From: Rhodospirillales bacterium
GTDB lineage: Bacteria > Pseudomonadota > Alphaproteobacteria > QKFK01 > SZUA-500
DNA length: 18,711 bases
NCBI GenBank assembly: GCA_003252195.1
Contig: QKFK01000229.1
Coordinates: 1-18,711, forward strand
Direction of reading: 5' to 3'
Part shown: piece after piece, positions 1 to 6,955 of the stretch
How positions within the stretch are numbered: position 1 is the first letter of the stretch
Layout: every line of letters starts with the position of its first letter
Made by a program: the position numbers and the translations under genes
Notes under the pieces: model-generated
What the model was told of the DNA's origin: nothing
Databases searched by the model: none
The model's input: the letters and a program-made list of their open reading frames with translations, nothing else

Positions 1-1
1 A

Positions 2-442
2 ACACAAACCCTAGAGTTGGTGCTTGATTACAACGTTTCATATAATGGTATTAAGGCTATTTGTTCATCATCAAAATCTATATTATTTGCTCGTTCAGCA
101 GATTATATGCTTTTAGAAGATGCTGGATATGAATGTAAAATGACAACTAACGGCACATCTATTGCGACGACTGTGTTTGCTATAGATTATATTGATTTAG
201 ACTTTGGTATTATTGGTGGTCAATATTCTATTGGGCTTGCGGGCCCTGCAAGCGGTGGCTCAAGTGGTTACATGTTAATGAGATTTGCTAAAAACGGCTT
301 TCCATTAGAGCCAAGGTTTGTAGTAAAAGAACAAGTTACAGCGCCAATTTCTGAGCAAAGCGTAAATACTCGTATTGAGGCTGGTCCTCGCAAGCAAGAT
401 AGAGATTATAGCGTTGGTCCAATTCCAAAAGATAGATTGTAA
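2..442 (+). CDS. Unidentified protein, C-terminal part (5' end outside window)
   Basis: The frame is open from the left border to a TAA at 440-442, giving about 146 visible residues. A TTG at position 17 could be read as a start, but in-frame codons before it (T-Q-T-L-E) run to the edge and no ribosome-binding site precedes it, so I treat this as the 3' part of a longer gene. The visible part has a mixed alpha/beta look with two cysteines (one in AICSSS, one in YECKMT), then a glycine-rich stretch (FGIIGGQYSIGLAGPASGG) and a charged tail ending in RDYSVGPIPKDRL. The alternation of hydrophobic and glycine residues would suit a secreted beta-rich protein, but that is inference. I do not recognise the family. 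A hairpin terminator lies about 210 bases downstream. Confidence 0.6.
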   Translation, partial: TQTLELVLDYNVSYNGIKAICSSSKSILFARSADYMLLEDAGYECKMTTNGTSIATTVFAIDYIDLDFGIIGGQYSIGLAGPASGGSSGYMLMRFAKNGFPLEPRFVVKEQVTAPISEQSVNTRIEAGPRKQDRDYSVGPIPKDRL

Positions 443-836
443 TTTAGCTATTTTTTAAGTCGTTCCTAGTAGCTATCGATTGCAATGTTTGGGCTTTGTA
501 TTAGGTGCTTATCTGTAGCAATTGCAAAAGATATATAAATTTCTTTCAGTGAACTTTCTGGCAATTTTCTAGGGGTATGAAGCTTAGGCACTAAATATCA
601 CTGCTGTAAGCAACCATGCTCTAAATTTATCGGTATCAGCTCATGCAAATAAAGCTAGCATCACGTGAAAATGAGCTAGCTTTTTATGTTTCAAGTGTAA
701 CACTCCCTCTAGTAAGTAGGTGGATGCAGACAATCCTGCCCAGTCAAGAGGCTCGCAAAGCTAATAAGGCTACGAAAATATGTTCGTAACCCGCCTACGT
801 AAGCTGGTGGAAGTTTATTTGGGCAGATTTTGTTTT
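443..836. other. 394-base intergenic region
   Basis: No convincing coding frame is present. The first 200 bases (443-650) are AT-rich with no promoter, repeat or RNA motif that I can recognise. The rest holds a strong hairpin with a T-run (649-685) and a GC-rich foldable segment (about 695-838), both listed separately. The region lies between a + strand gene end and a minus-strand gene end, so terminators are expected from both sides. Confidence 0.6.
649..685 (+). terminator. Rho-independent terminator hairpin
   Basis: The arms AAAGCTAGC (651-659) and GCTAGCTTT (675-683) pair perfectly over 9 bp. Inside, TCA (661-663) can pair with TGA (672-674). On the + strand the right arm runs into TTTTT (681-685), the classical layout for stopping + strand transcripts, here from the partial gene at the left edge. 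On the opposite strand the arm is followed by TTTATTT, so the hairpin may also stop transcripts coming from the U32 gene. Confidence 0.65.
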
Positions 837-838
837 TT
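695..838 (+). ncRNA. Candidate structured small RNA, unclassified
   Basis: Bases 701-826 hold 61 G or C out of 126, clearly richer than the surrounding AT-rich intergenic DNA, which is typical of RNA genes in AT-rich genomes. CTGCCCA (736-742) pairs with TGGGCAG (820-826), and the second arm is followed at once by ATTTTGTTTTTT (827-838), a terminator-like end. TACGAA (771-776) and TTCGTA (783-788) form a hairpin inside. GTAGGTGG (716-723) can pair with CCGCCTAC (791-798) through one G-T wobble, which crosses the outer stem and would make a pseudoknot. I looked for core motifs of SRP RNA, RNase P RNA and the tmRNA tag without success. 6S RNA cannot be excluded by eye. The strand was chosen from the T-run. 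No clear promoter was found. Confidence 0.35.
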
Positions 839-2387
839 ATAACATCTCGCCGATTTTTTTGCCCTTCATTTTCTCTCTAGCCTCGGCATATTCTGGTGAG
901 TTCCAGAAAATAGCACAACCATTGCAACCTTTGCCACAGCAAGCATTTTTACTTTCTCTGGTAGATTTGGTTATTTCGCCAACAGATGTTGAGAGCTCAG
1001 AGGCAAATCCGTCAAGGTTGTGGTCTAGTTTTTCTTTTTGTTCATTAGGCAAATCATAGTTTAATTTGCGGGCAATTGCATATTGTGGCAATAAGCGCTT
1101 AGTTTCTTCGGTAGAAAATTTGTTAAATGCACTTGCTGGAATGCGTATTTTTTGTCTTTGTCCTGCGGATACTTTAGATTTTATATCGCCAGTTTCTGCA
1201 TCGATAAATTCATAAAAACGCATTTTGATAGGCTCATTTTGCATTGGGCTTAAAAATTCAACCACATCACCTTGCTTTATGGTATTGCGAACTTCAAAGA
1301 TTATATCATCGCCGTCCCACTCAACAACAGAACCTGTGAACAACCAGTCACCAACTGTTCTGGTGTGGTCATAATTATGAGAAATGTTGGTTAATCTGCC
1401 CTCGTGGAAGCCAAGTGTGTAGCCTCTGTTTTGTAAGGTGAGTAACTCTGCTACATATGGCTTGTAATCCCAGCTTTCTGGGTTTGCATAATATGCATCA
1501 ATCGCTTGACGATAGGCTCTAGCTGTTATCGCTGCATAATATTCGCTTTTGTTTCTACCTTCAATTTTTAGTGAATCAACGCCAATTTTTAATAAATCAT
1601 CTAATTTTGGCATTAAGCACATGTCTTTTGAGTTTAAGATATATGAGCCATGCTCATCTTCTACAATTTCATAAATCTCACCTGGGCGGAACTCTTCTTC
1701 TAACAGATAATCAAACATATGTTTGTTTTCTTCGTTAATCTCGAGTTCTTTTTCTATTCCATCTTTAAGGCGAACTTTTAGCTTATATAGCCAACGACAA
1801 CTATGAGCGCAATTGCCTTGGTTTGCACCTCTTTCTGCCATAAAGTTAGATAACAAGCATCTGCCAGAATATGTCATGCACATTGCCCCATGAACAAAGG
1901 CTTCTAGCTTAATATCAGGGCATTTTTCTCTGATCTCACATAATTCGGCATAATTTACTTCTCTGCCTAATACGCATAATTCAGCTCCCATGCTTTTCCA
2001 AAAATCTACGGTTAACCATGAGCAAACATTCGCTTGGGTAGAAACATGAAGGTTAATATTAGGGGCATGTTCTTTTACATATTTAAACACGCCTGGGTCG
2101 GCAATAATCACGCCATCAGGTTTAAGTTCTCTAATTGTATTAACATAAGTTTCAAGCTTAGACACATCTCTATTGTGAGTATATAGATTTAGGGTGAGGT
2201 ATATCTTTTTTCCTCTGGCGTGGGCAAACTCGATGCCTTCTTTAATCTCATCTAGAGTAAATTGTGCTTGAGTGCGGAGCGACATGTCAGGTGTTCCTGC
2301 ATATACGGCATCTGCACCATATAAAATAGCTGTCTTTAGTTTTAATAATGATCCCGCAGGGAGCAGTAATTCTGATTTATGTGCCAT
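837..2387 (-). CDS. U32 family protein (TrhP/RlhA-like RNA hydroxylation enzyme)
   Basis: The 516-residue protein carries the full U32 signature at residues 162-180 (E-x-F-x2-G-A-M-C-x4-G-x-C-x-L-S). Cysteines C170, C177, C193 and C197 have spacing like that of the [4Fe-4S]-binding cysteines of U32 proteins. Despite the name 'peptidase U32', characterised members (TrhP, RlhA, UbiU/UbiV) act in oxygen-independent hydroxylation of tRNA, rRNA or ubiquinone precursors, with prephenate as cofactor source for the RNA enzymes. The N-terminal half is a TIM-barrel-like U32 domain; residues about 340-445 look like the C-terminal beta domain seen in TrhP. The length exceeds TrhP (about 450) and is below RlhA (about 650). 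An extra tail has a cysteine cluster, CCGKGCNGC at 483-491. The start has an AAGG box 7 bases upstream and lies 4 bases after the DUF3108 gene, so the two are probably co-transcribed. The substrate is not determined. Confidence 0.85.
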   Translation of the reverse strand: MAHKSELLLPAGSLLKLKTAILYGADAVYAGTPDMSLRTQAQFTLDEIKEGIEFAHARGKKIYLTLNLYTHNRDVSKLETYVNTIRELKPDGVIIADPGVFKYVKEHAPNINLHVSTQANVCSWLTVDFWKSMGAELCVLGREVNYAELCEIREKCPDIKLEAFVHGAMCMTYSGRCLLSNFMAERGANQGNCAHSCRWLYKLKVRLKDGIEKELEINEENKHMFDYLLEEEFRPGEIYEIVEDEHGSYILNSKDMCLMPKLDDLLKIGVDSLKIEGRNKSEYYAAITARAYRQAIDAYYANPESWDYKPYVAELLTLQNRGYTLGFHEGRLTNISHNYDHTRTVGDWLFTGSVVEWDGDDIIFEVRNTIKQGDVVEFLSPMQNEPIKMRFYEFIDAETGDIKSKVSAGQRQKIRIPASAFNKFSTEETKRLLPQYAIARKLNYDLPNEQKEKLDHNLDGFASELSTSVGEITKSTRESKNACCGKGCNGCAIFWNSPEYAEAREKMKGKKIGEML

Positions 2388-2391
2388 TTTA

Positions 2392-3186
2392 TTACCTTAT
2401 ATTATATTCTGCCAAATGCGCGATAATTGCTCCAAAGCCGTTGCTGTCAATTTCCATTCTAACCAAAGCTGGAATTTTTTTATCGCCAATTTTAGTTAGC
2501 CAATATTTTACAGGGCTTTGCTTGCCTTTTTCGCCGTTTCTATACCAAAACCAGCTATTGTCTGGGTAGCCGTCTTCTGGTGTTATGTCCATCTCACATA
2601 ATCTGGCATTGCCAGAAAAGTTAGAGTAATTATTTGCAGGGATTTTTTCATCACCCTTATCTGTAAATTTAACTACAAAACGTCTTTTGCCATCAAATAC
2701 ATTCATTTGAGTGTTGCAATTGTTGTTTTTGCCATATGACCATAATAATTTGGCAAACACGGTTTGAAAATCAATAGCATCTTTGGCTTTAGGGTCATCT
2801 TTTAAATCAGTTTCTGAGGTTATGCCCTTTTTTATGTTTATTTTGGTGGTGGCAATGCCATTGGCATCATATAAAACCTTTTTCTCTTTTGTAGATTTGC
2901 GCACAATGGTTTCGGTTGAGTATAATTTAGGGATAAAGTCCCCATTATTAAGCTTGCCGTTGCTGCTATATATAATTGTGGCTGGGTATAAAAAGCCAAT
3001 TAAGCCATGAGTAGTTGTTGAGGTTTTAATATCATAAGAGCCATTGTCTTCTGTTATATTTATGCTTCCTGTAACACCATGCAGGCCACCCGCATATAAA
3101 TTAAACTTTTGCTCAAGCGTATAAGCTGAGGCTAGTTTCACACTTAAGACTAATATAAGTAAAGTTGTGTTGAGTAATTTAAACAT
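2392..3186 (-). CDS. DUF3108 family secreted protein
   Basis: The ATG at 3186 (protein MFKLLN...) was preferred to an upstream TTG at 3198 because a GGAAAG box stands 5 bases before the ATG and the signal peptide then begins naturally. The product has about 264 residues. A Sec signal peptide is visible (positive F-K start, hydrophobic LLILVL core, cleavage probably after LASA at about 21). The mature part starts YTLEQKFNLYAGGLHG, typical of DUF3108, a periplasmic beta-rich family that encloses a hydrophobic cavity and is related in fold to LolA/LppX-type carriers. The motifs GLIGFLYPA and the tail pattern PVKYWLTKIGDKKIPALVRMEID fit this family. Its role is not known; envelope lipid handling is an inference from the family. 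It is the first gene of a pair with the U32 gene and is divergent from the hydrolase gene, with a 74-base gap between them. Confidence 0.75.
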   Translation of the reverse strand: MFKLLNTTLLILVLSVKLASAYTLEQKFNLYAGGLHGVTGSINITEDNGSYDIKTSTTTHGLIGFLYPATIIYSSNGKLNNGDFIPKLYSTETIVRKSTKEKKVLYDANGIATTKINIKKGITSETDLKDDPKAKDAIDFQTVFAKLLWSYGKNNNCNTQMNVFDGKRRFVVKFTDKGDEKIPANNYSNFSGNARLCEMDITPEDGYPDNSWFWYRNGEKGKQSPVKYWLTKIGDKKIPALVRMEIDSNGFGAIIAHLAEYNIR

Positions 3187-3260
3187 TGCTCTTTCCAAAT
3201 AGATTCAAATCCGTTACTAATAATAACTAACATAAAATAACATTAAGTCTATAAAAAGCT

Positions 3261-4043
3261 ATGCAAGAAAATATTAGAAATGATGTTTTTAACATAATTC
3301 ACATCAAACCCAAGCAAGAAAGCCCATCTAAAAGAGTTTTGTGGCTTCATGGTTGGGGGCATACGCATGCAAATATGCTGCCTTTAGCAGAATTTTTTGA
3401 CGATGCCGCTGATAATTATGTTTTTGACTTACCAGGGTTTGGCGCTTCTCCTCAGCCTAAAGATGTATGGGGAACTGAAGATTATGCCAAAGCTATTGCG
3501 GATTGGGTAAAATCTCAGCCAAAGGCAGATAATATTTTAGTTGGGCACTCATTTGGTTGTAGGGTATCGGTTCAATTAGCTTCTCGTTATCCAGAGTTAG
3601 TAAAAGCTATATGCCTAATCTCTCCAGCTGGATTAAAGCGTAAGCGCTCAATCTATTTTGTAATAAGAGCCCTGCTTATAAAATATTTTGCAAGATTCTT
3701 AGGGATTTTAGATAAATTATTCAAAACCAATATGAGAACAAATTATTCTATGAAGTTTGGTAGCAGAGATTATAAAAATGCTGGCTCTATGCGTCAAATT
3801 TTTGTAAAGACAATAAGTGAAGATTTGTCAGATATAGCTACTCAAATAAAGGCGCAAACCACTATAATCGTTGGCGATAAGGATAATGAGACACCTGTGG
3901 AATTCGGGCAAAGATATAACAAGCTAATTCCTAATTCAGAGCTTTTTATCTTTCCAGAGATTGATCATTATTCTATTATCAGCAATGCCCGCCATCAGAC
4001 TATAAATGTAATTAAAAAGTTTTTCTCAAAAATCACGGATTAA
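3261..4043 (+). CDS. Alpha/beta hydrolase
   Basis: This 260-residue protein has the alpha/beta hydrolase layout. An oxyanion-type HGWG motif is at residues 30-33, the nucleophile elbow GHSFG at 95-99 (S97), the acid is probably D208 in GDKDNETP, and the histidine is H236 in EIDHYS. The cap region at about 125-190 is basic (LKRKRS, KYFARF, KLFKTN), which could favour a membrane surface or an anionic substrate (inference). No signal peptide is visible, so the enzyme is probably cytoplasmic. It ends 4 bases before the membrane-bound Mur ligase gene, so they are surely one transcript and likely work on the same compound. The ATG has only a weak purine-rich box upstream (AAAAAG), but no other start fits. 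The substrate (ester, amide or thioester) cannot be told from the sequence. Confidence 0.85.
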   Translation: MQENIRNDVFNIIHIKPKQESPSKRVLWLHGWGHTHANMLPLAEFFDDAADNYVFDLPGFGASPQPKDVWGTEDYAKAIADWVKSQPKADNILVGHSFGCRVSVQLASRYPELVKAICLISPAGLKRKRSIYFVIRALLIKYFARFLGILDKLFKTNMRTNYSMKFGSRDYKNAGSMRQIFVKTISEDLSDIATQIKAQTTIIVGDKDNETPVEFGQRYNKLIPNSELFIFPEIDHYSIISNARHQTINVIKKFFSKITD

Positions 4044-4047
4044 GCAT

Positions 4048-5709
4048 ATGTTTAGTTTTAATATTTTAACGATATCTGTTTATGCAATGTTTTTAGCTTA
4101 TGCATATTTCTCATTTGCTAGAATGAGATATTTGATGCTCTTCTTTCAACAAGAAGAATATGACGATAACCGTTTTATGAAAATGGTGAGCTCGGGCAAG
4201 CTAATTGATAGAAAAGCCACAGCTGCATGTGTTGTTGTTTATCTATTAGGTTTGATATGGTTTGAAATAGGCGTAGGAACTCTTTTTTGTGCATCATTCT
4301 TATTTGCAGCCGTTTTGCTTGCATTCGCATTAGCAGAGCCTAATCCAATAAAAGTTGGCAAAAAGAAGCTAGGTTTTACATCAAGGGTTAAGAGAATAAT
4401 TGCTGTTGCCGAGTTTGTTTCTCTATTTGTTTTCATCTCAATTGTATATTCAGCTTTATCTAGCACAGCATCTGACTATGCGACCCATATATGGATATCG
4501 TTAGCTGTTGTGGCTTGTGTACAATTGCAACCAATTTTTATGGTTGCATCAAACATGACTTTAGACCCTTACGAAAAGAAAAACCAAAAAAGATTTTATC
4601 TTGAGGCTAAAACAAAATTAAATCAGGTTAACCCAAAGATTATTGCTATTACAGGATCTTATGGCAAAACGTCAACTAAGCAAGTTTTAGCACATATTTT
4701 ATCATCTGTTACACCAACATTAGCGACCCCTGGTAGCGTGAATACATTAATGGGTATTTCTCGCATAATTAGAGAAAAGCTATTGCCAGAACATAAATTC
4801 TTTATTGTAGAAATGGGAGCATATGGCCCAGGCTCTATTGAGCGTTTGTGCGCACTTACTCCTCCAGATGTTGGGGCGATAACTGCGGTTGGAATGGCTC
4901 ATTATGAGAGATTTAAGTCTGTTGATACGGTTGCAAAAGCAAAATTCGAGCTTGCTCAAGCTGTTTTTGCAAAAGGTGGCAACGTCGTAGTTAATGCTGA
5001 TGCCGTTGATGCAAAATATATAGAAGAAAACGCAGGAGATAATTTAGATAAGGTTGCTATCGTTTCAGCTAATGCTAAAAAATCTGGTTATAAAGTTAAA
5101 AAGATTAAACAAACCTCCGATGGAGTTTCATTTGTTTTGAGCAAAGATGGCGAAGATATAGACATCTCAGCCCCATTGTTTGGAATACACCAATGCCATA
5201 ATATTGCAGTGGCATTTGCCTTAGCAGAAGAACTAGGGGTGCCTCGTAGTACTATCGTTGCGGCATTAAAATCAACTCCTCAAAGTGCTCATAGGCTAGA
5301 TGTAACCAAGATTGTTGGTGCCCCAACTATAATTGATGATGCCTATAATTCTAATCCAGTTGGTTTTGCCTCAGCTTTAGAAGTTATGAAGCTTTTGGGT
5401 AATAAAAAATCACGTCGTATTCTCGTAACTCCTGGCATGGTTGAATTAGGAGCGCAACATGACGAGCAACATGCCAAGATTGGAGAGCTAGCAGCTTCAA
5501 TTGCAGATGTGGTTCTCGCCATTATTCCAGAAAGATTAGATAGCTTTATCAAGGCGTATGAAACAAATAAGTCTAAAGATGCAGAGTTGCATAAATTTGC
5601 AGATTTTTCATCCGCTAAAGAATGGCTTAATCAAAATGCAAAAGCAGATGATGTGATCTTGTATGAGAATGATTTGCCAGATTTATATGAGGCTAAGATT
5701 AATCTATAA
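4048..5709 (+). CDS. Membrane-anchored Mur ligase family protein (MurF-like)
   Basis: The 553-residue product has two parts. Residues 1-170 hold four or five hydrophobic helices (about 5-24, 58-80, 80-97, 117-138 and 146-168) with a loop of charged residues after the first. From residue 195 a Mur ligase ATP-binding centre follows: P-loop TGSYGKTSTK (202-211), the central-domain histidine motif AHYERFKS (284-291), a lysine in VAKAKFEL (295-302, K299 a candidate for the carbamylated lysine of Mur ligases), and the MurF-type DAYNSNP (431-437) in the C-terminal domain, ending ENDLPDLYE (540-548). Mur ligases join an amino acid or dipeptide to a carboxylate using ATP. The UDP-MurNAc-peptide-binding domain of true MurF is not seen; the membrane part takes its place. 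This is therefore probably not the housekeeping MurF but a paralogue acting on a membrane-bound acceptor. It is coupled to the alpha/beta hydrolase gene. Confidence 0.8.
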   Translation: MFSFNILTISVYAMFLAYAYFSFARMRYLMLFFQQEEYDDNRFMKMVSSGKLIDRKATAACVVVYLLGLIWFEIGVGTLFCASFLFAAVLLAFALAEPNPIKVGKKKLGFTSRVKRIIAVAEFVSLFVFISIVYSALSSTASDYATHIWISLAVVACVQLQPIFMVASNMTLDPYEKKNQKRFYLEAKTKLNQVNPKIIAITGSYGKTSTKQVLAHILSSVTPTLATPGSVNTLMGISRIIREKLLPEHKFFIVEMGAYGPGSIERLCALTPPDVGAITAVGMAHYERFKSVDTVAKAKFELAQAVFAKGGNVVVNADAVDAKYIEENAGDNLDKVAIVSANAKKSGYKVKKIKQTSDGVSFVLSKDGEDIDISAPLFGIHQCHNIAVAFALAEELGVPRSTIVAALKSTPQSAHRLDVTKIVGAPTIIDDAYNSNPVGFASALEVMKLLGNKKSRRILVTPGMVELGAQHDEQHAKIGELAASIADVVLAIIPERLDSFIKAYETNKSKDAELHKFADFSSAKEWLNQNAKADDVILYENDLPDLYEAKINL

Positions 5710-5861
5710 TAGTATCTAGAACTTGACGATGACAGTGTTTTATTTAACGCATAGTAAATGCTAGGATGTGGCTTAATCTGATATAAATGCCTCTAACTGC
5801 TAACAAGCAAGACGTCGTAGCCTATAATTATAATATATTGTTTTTTGATGCGTTGATAAGT

Positions 5862-5941
5862 GAGAGGAAGTTCGCTAGCGCTTCGTGTGCGAGGAGAATT
5901 TATGGCCTTTAATGGCCGTGCGATAAGCAGCCCTCCCTCTC
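5862..5941. other. GC-rich three-way-junction fold between convergent genes
   Basis: In an AT-rich gap of 264 bases this 80-base block has 44 G or C. GAGAGG (5862-5867) pairs with CCTCTC (5936-5941), TCGC (5872-5875) with GCGA (5920-5923), GCGC (5878-5881) with GTGC (5887-5890) around a 5-base loop, and ATGGCC (5902-5907) with GGCCGT (5914-5919) around TTTAAT. The four helices together draw a three-way junction. It could be a small RNA, a structured 3' UTR shared by the convergent Mur ligase and lpxK transcripts, or a small palindromic repeat. There is no T-run directly after either outer arm, so a plain terminator is unlikely. TATAAT-like boxes occur at 5823-5828 and 5829-5834, without a convincing -35 box. 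Confidence 0.35.
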
Positions 5942-5973
5942 TATAATTTATATATGAATGATGTATCGTTTTA

Positions 5974-6945
5974 TCAAGAGTGTTTATTTAATATTGGCTG
6001 TAGCAATTCGGTTATGACTTGCTCATTTTCCCATTTGATTTCGATTTTAGAAACACAGAATTTATCTGCAAATTGAGGAGGGAATTTTATGGCGTCTTTA
6101 TCTGTTGTAACAGCAGTCGCATTACATTCTGCCGCACGTTTGAGAATTTGGTTTAACTCATCTTCAGTATAAACATGATGATCTGGAAATTCAAAAGTAG
6201 TAACAATATCTGCGCCATGTCTCACTAAAAAGTCGAAGAATTTTTTTGGGCGACCAATTCCAGCAAAGGCGATTATTCTTTTTTGTTTAGTATCAAAGCA
6301 AGAAGAACAAGGTGCTACTTCAGCTTTTATAATTGGTTTAGTAAGTTTTTTGCTTAATCCTTGTCTATCTTCTCCAATTATTATAGCTGCATTAGAGCGT
6401 TTGATCCCGTCTTTTAGGCTTTCTCTTAATGGGCCCGCAGGTAAAATTTTTCCATTACCAAAACCTGTAGCACCATCAATAACAATTATAGATAAATCTT
6501 TGTGTAAGCCAAAATTTTGGAAACCATCATCCATTATTATAATATCAGCACCATTCTCTTCACATATTTTTGCGCCTTTAGCTCTGTCTGCAGACACGAC
6601 AATATCCGCGTGTTGAGATAATAACAAAGGCTCATCACCTGCTTGGGCAGGAGTATGTTCTTTTGGGTTTATTAAAACACCATCTAAGCTACCGCCATAT
6701 CCTCTACTTAAGAATATTGGTTTAAGATTATGTGATTTTATAATTTCACATATTGCAATAGAAACAGGGGTTTTACCAGTTCCGCCAACACTTAAATTAC
6801 CAACGCAAATAACTGGCACTGATGCTTTATATGTCTTTGTGTTTAATTGCTTTATTTTGCCACCTAACGAATATAGTAAAGAAAGAGGGCTTAATAACTT
6901 CGCCTCAACAGATTTTTTCTTATACCAAAAAGCTGGTGTTTGCAT
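5974..6945 (-). CDS. lpxK: Tetraacyldisaccharide 4'-kinase LpxK
   Basis: LpxK phosphorylates the 4' position of the lipid A disaccharide precursor at the cytoplasmic face of the inner membrane. The 323-residue length is normal. The N-terminus (FWYKKKSVEAKLLSPLSLLY) has the short hydrophobic membrane-associating segment of the family. Next come the Walker A in VGNLSVGGTGKTP (48-60), LSRGYGG (79-85), DDGFQN (139-144), the ILPAGPLRE loop (167-175), FPDHH (253-257) and TTDKD (280-284), all family hallmarks. The ATG is 10 bases after the waaA stop, with a GGAAAC box. It is the last gene of the msbA-acyltransferase-waaA-lpxK operon. LpxK normally acts before Kdo transfer by WaaA, so gene order does not follow reaction order. 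Confidence 0.95.
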   Translation of the reverse strand: MQTPAFWYKKKSVEAKLLSPLSLLYSLGGKIKQLNTKTYKASVPVICVGNLSVGGTGKTPVSIAICEIIKSHNLKPIFLSRGYGGSLDGVLINPKEHTPAQAGDEPLLLSQHADIVVSADRAKGAKICEENGADIIIMDDGFQNFGLHKDLSIIVIDGATGFGNGKILPAGPLRESLKDGIKRSNAAIIIGEDRQGLSKKLTKPIIKAEVAPCSSCFDTKQKRIIAFAGIGRPKKFFDFLVRHGADIVTTFEFPDHHVYTEDELNQILKRAAECNATAVTTDKDAIKFPPQFADKFCVSKIEIKWENEQVITELLQPILNKHS

Positions 6946-6955
6946 TACTGTTTCC

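Noticed and set aside
695..838. tmRNA, SRP RNA or RNase P RNA
   Set aside because: I looked for their core sequences (tag codons, GGAAGCAGCC-type loop, GAGGAAAGTCC) on both strands and found none.
837..2387. Collagenase-type protease function
   Set aside because: The 'peptidase U32' label is historical; the cysteine pattern and characterised relatives point to RNA or quinone hydroxylation.
4048..5709. Plain housekeeping MurF
   Set aside because: The N-terminal substrate domain is absent and replaced by membrane helices, and the gene is not beside other dcw genes in this window.
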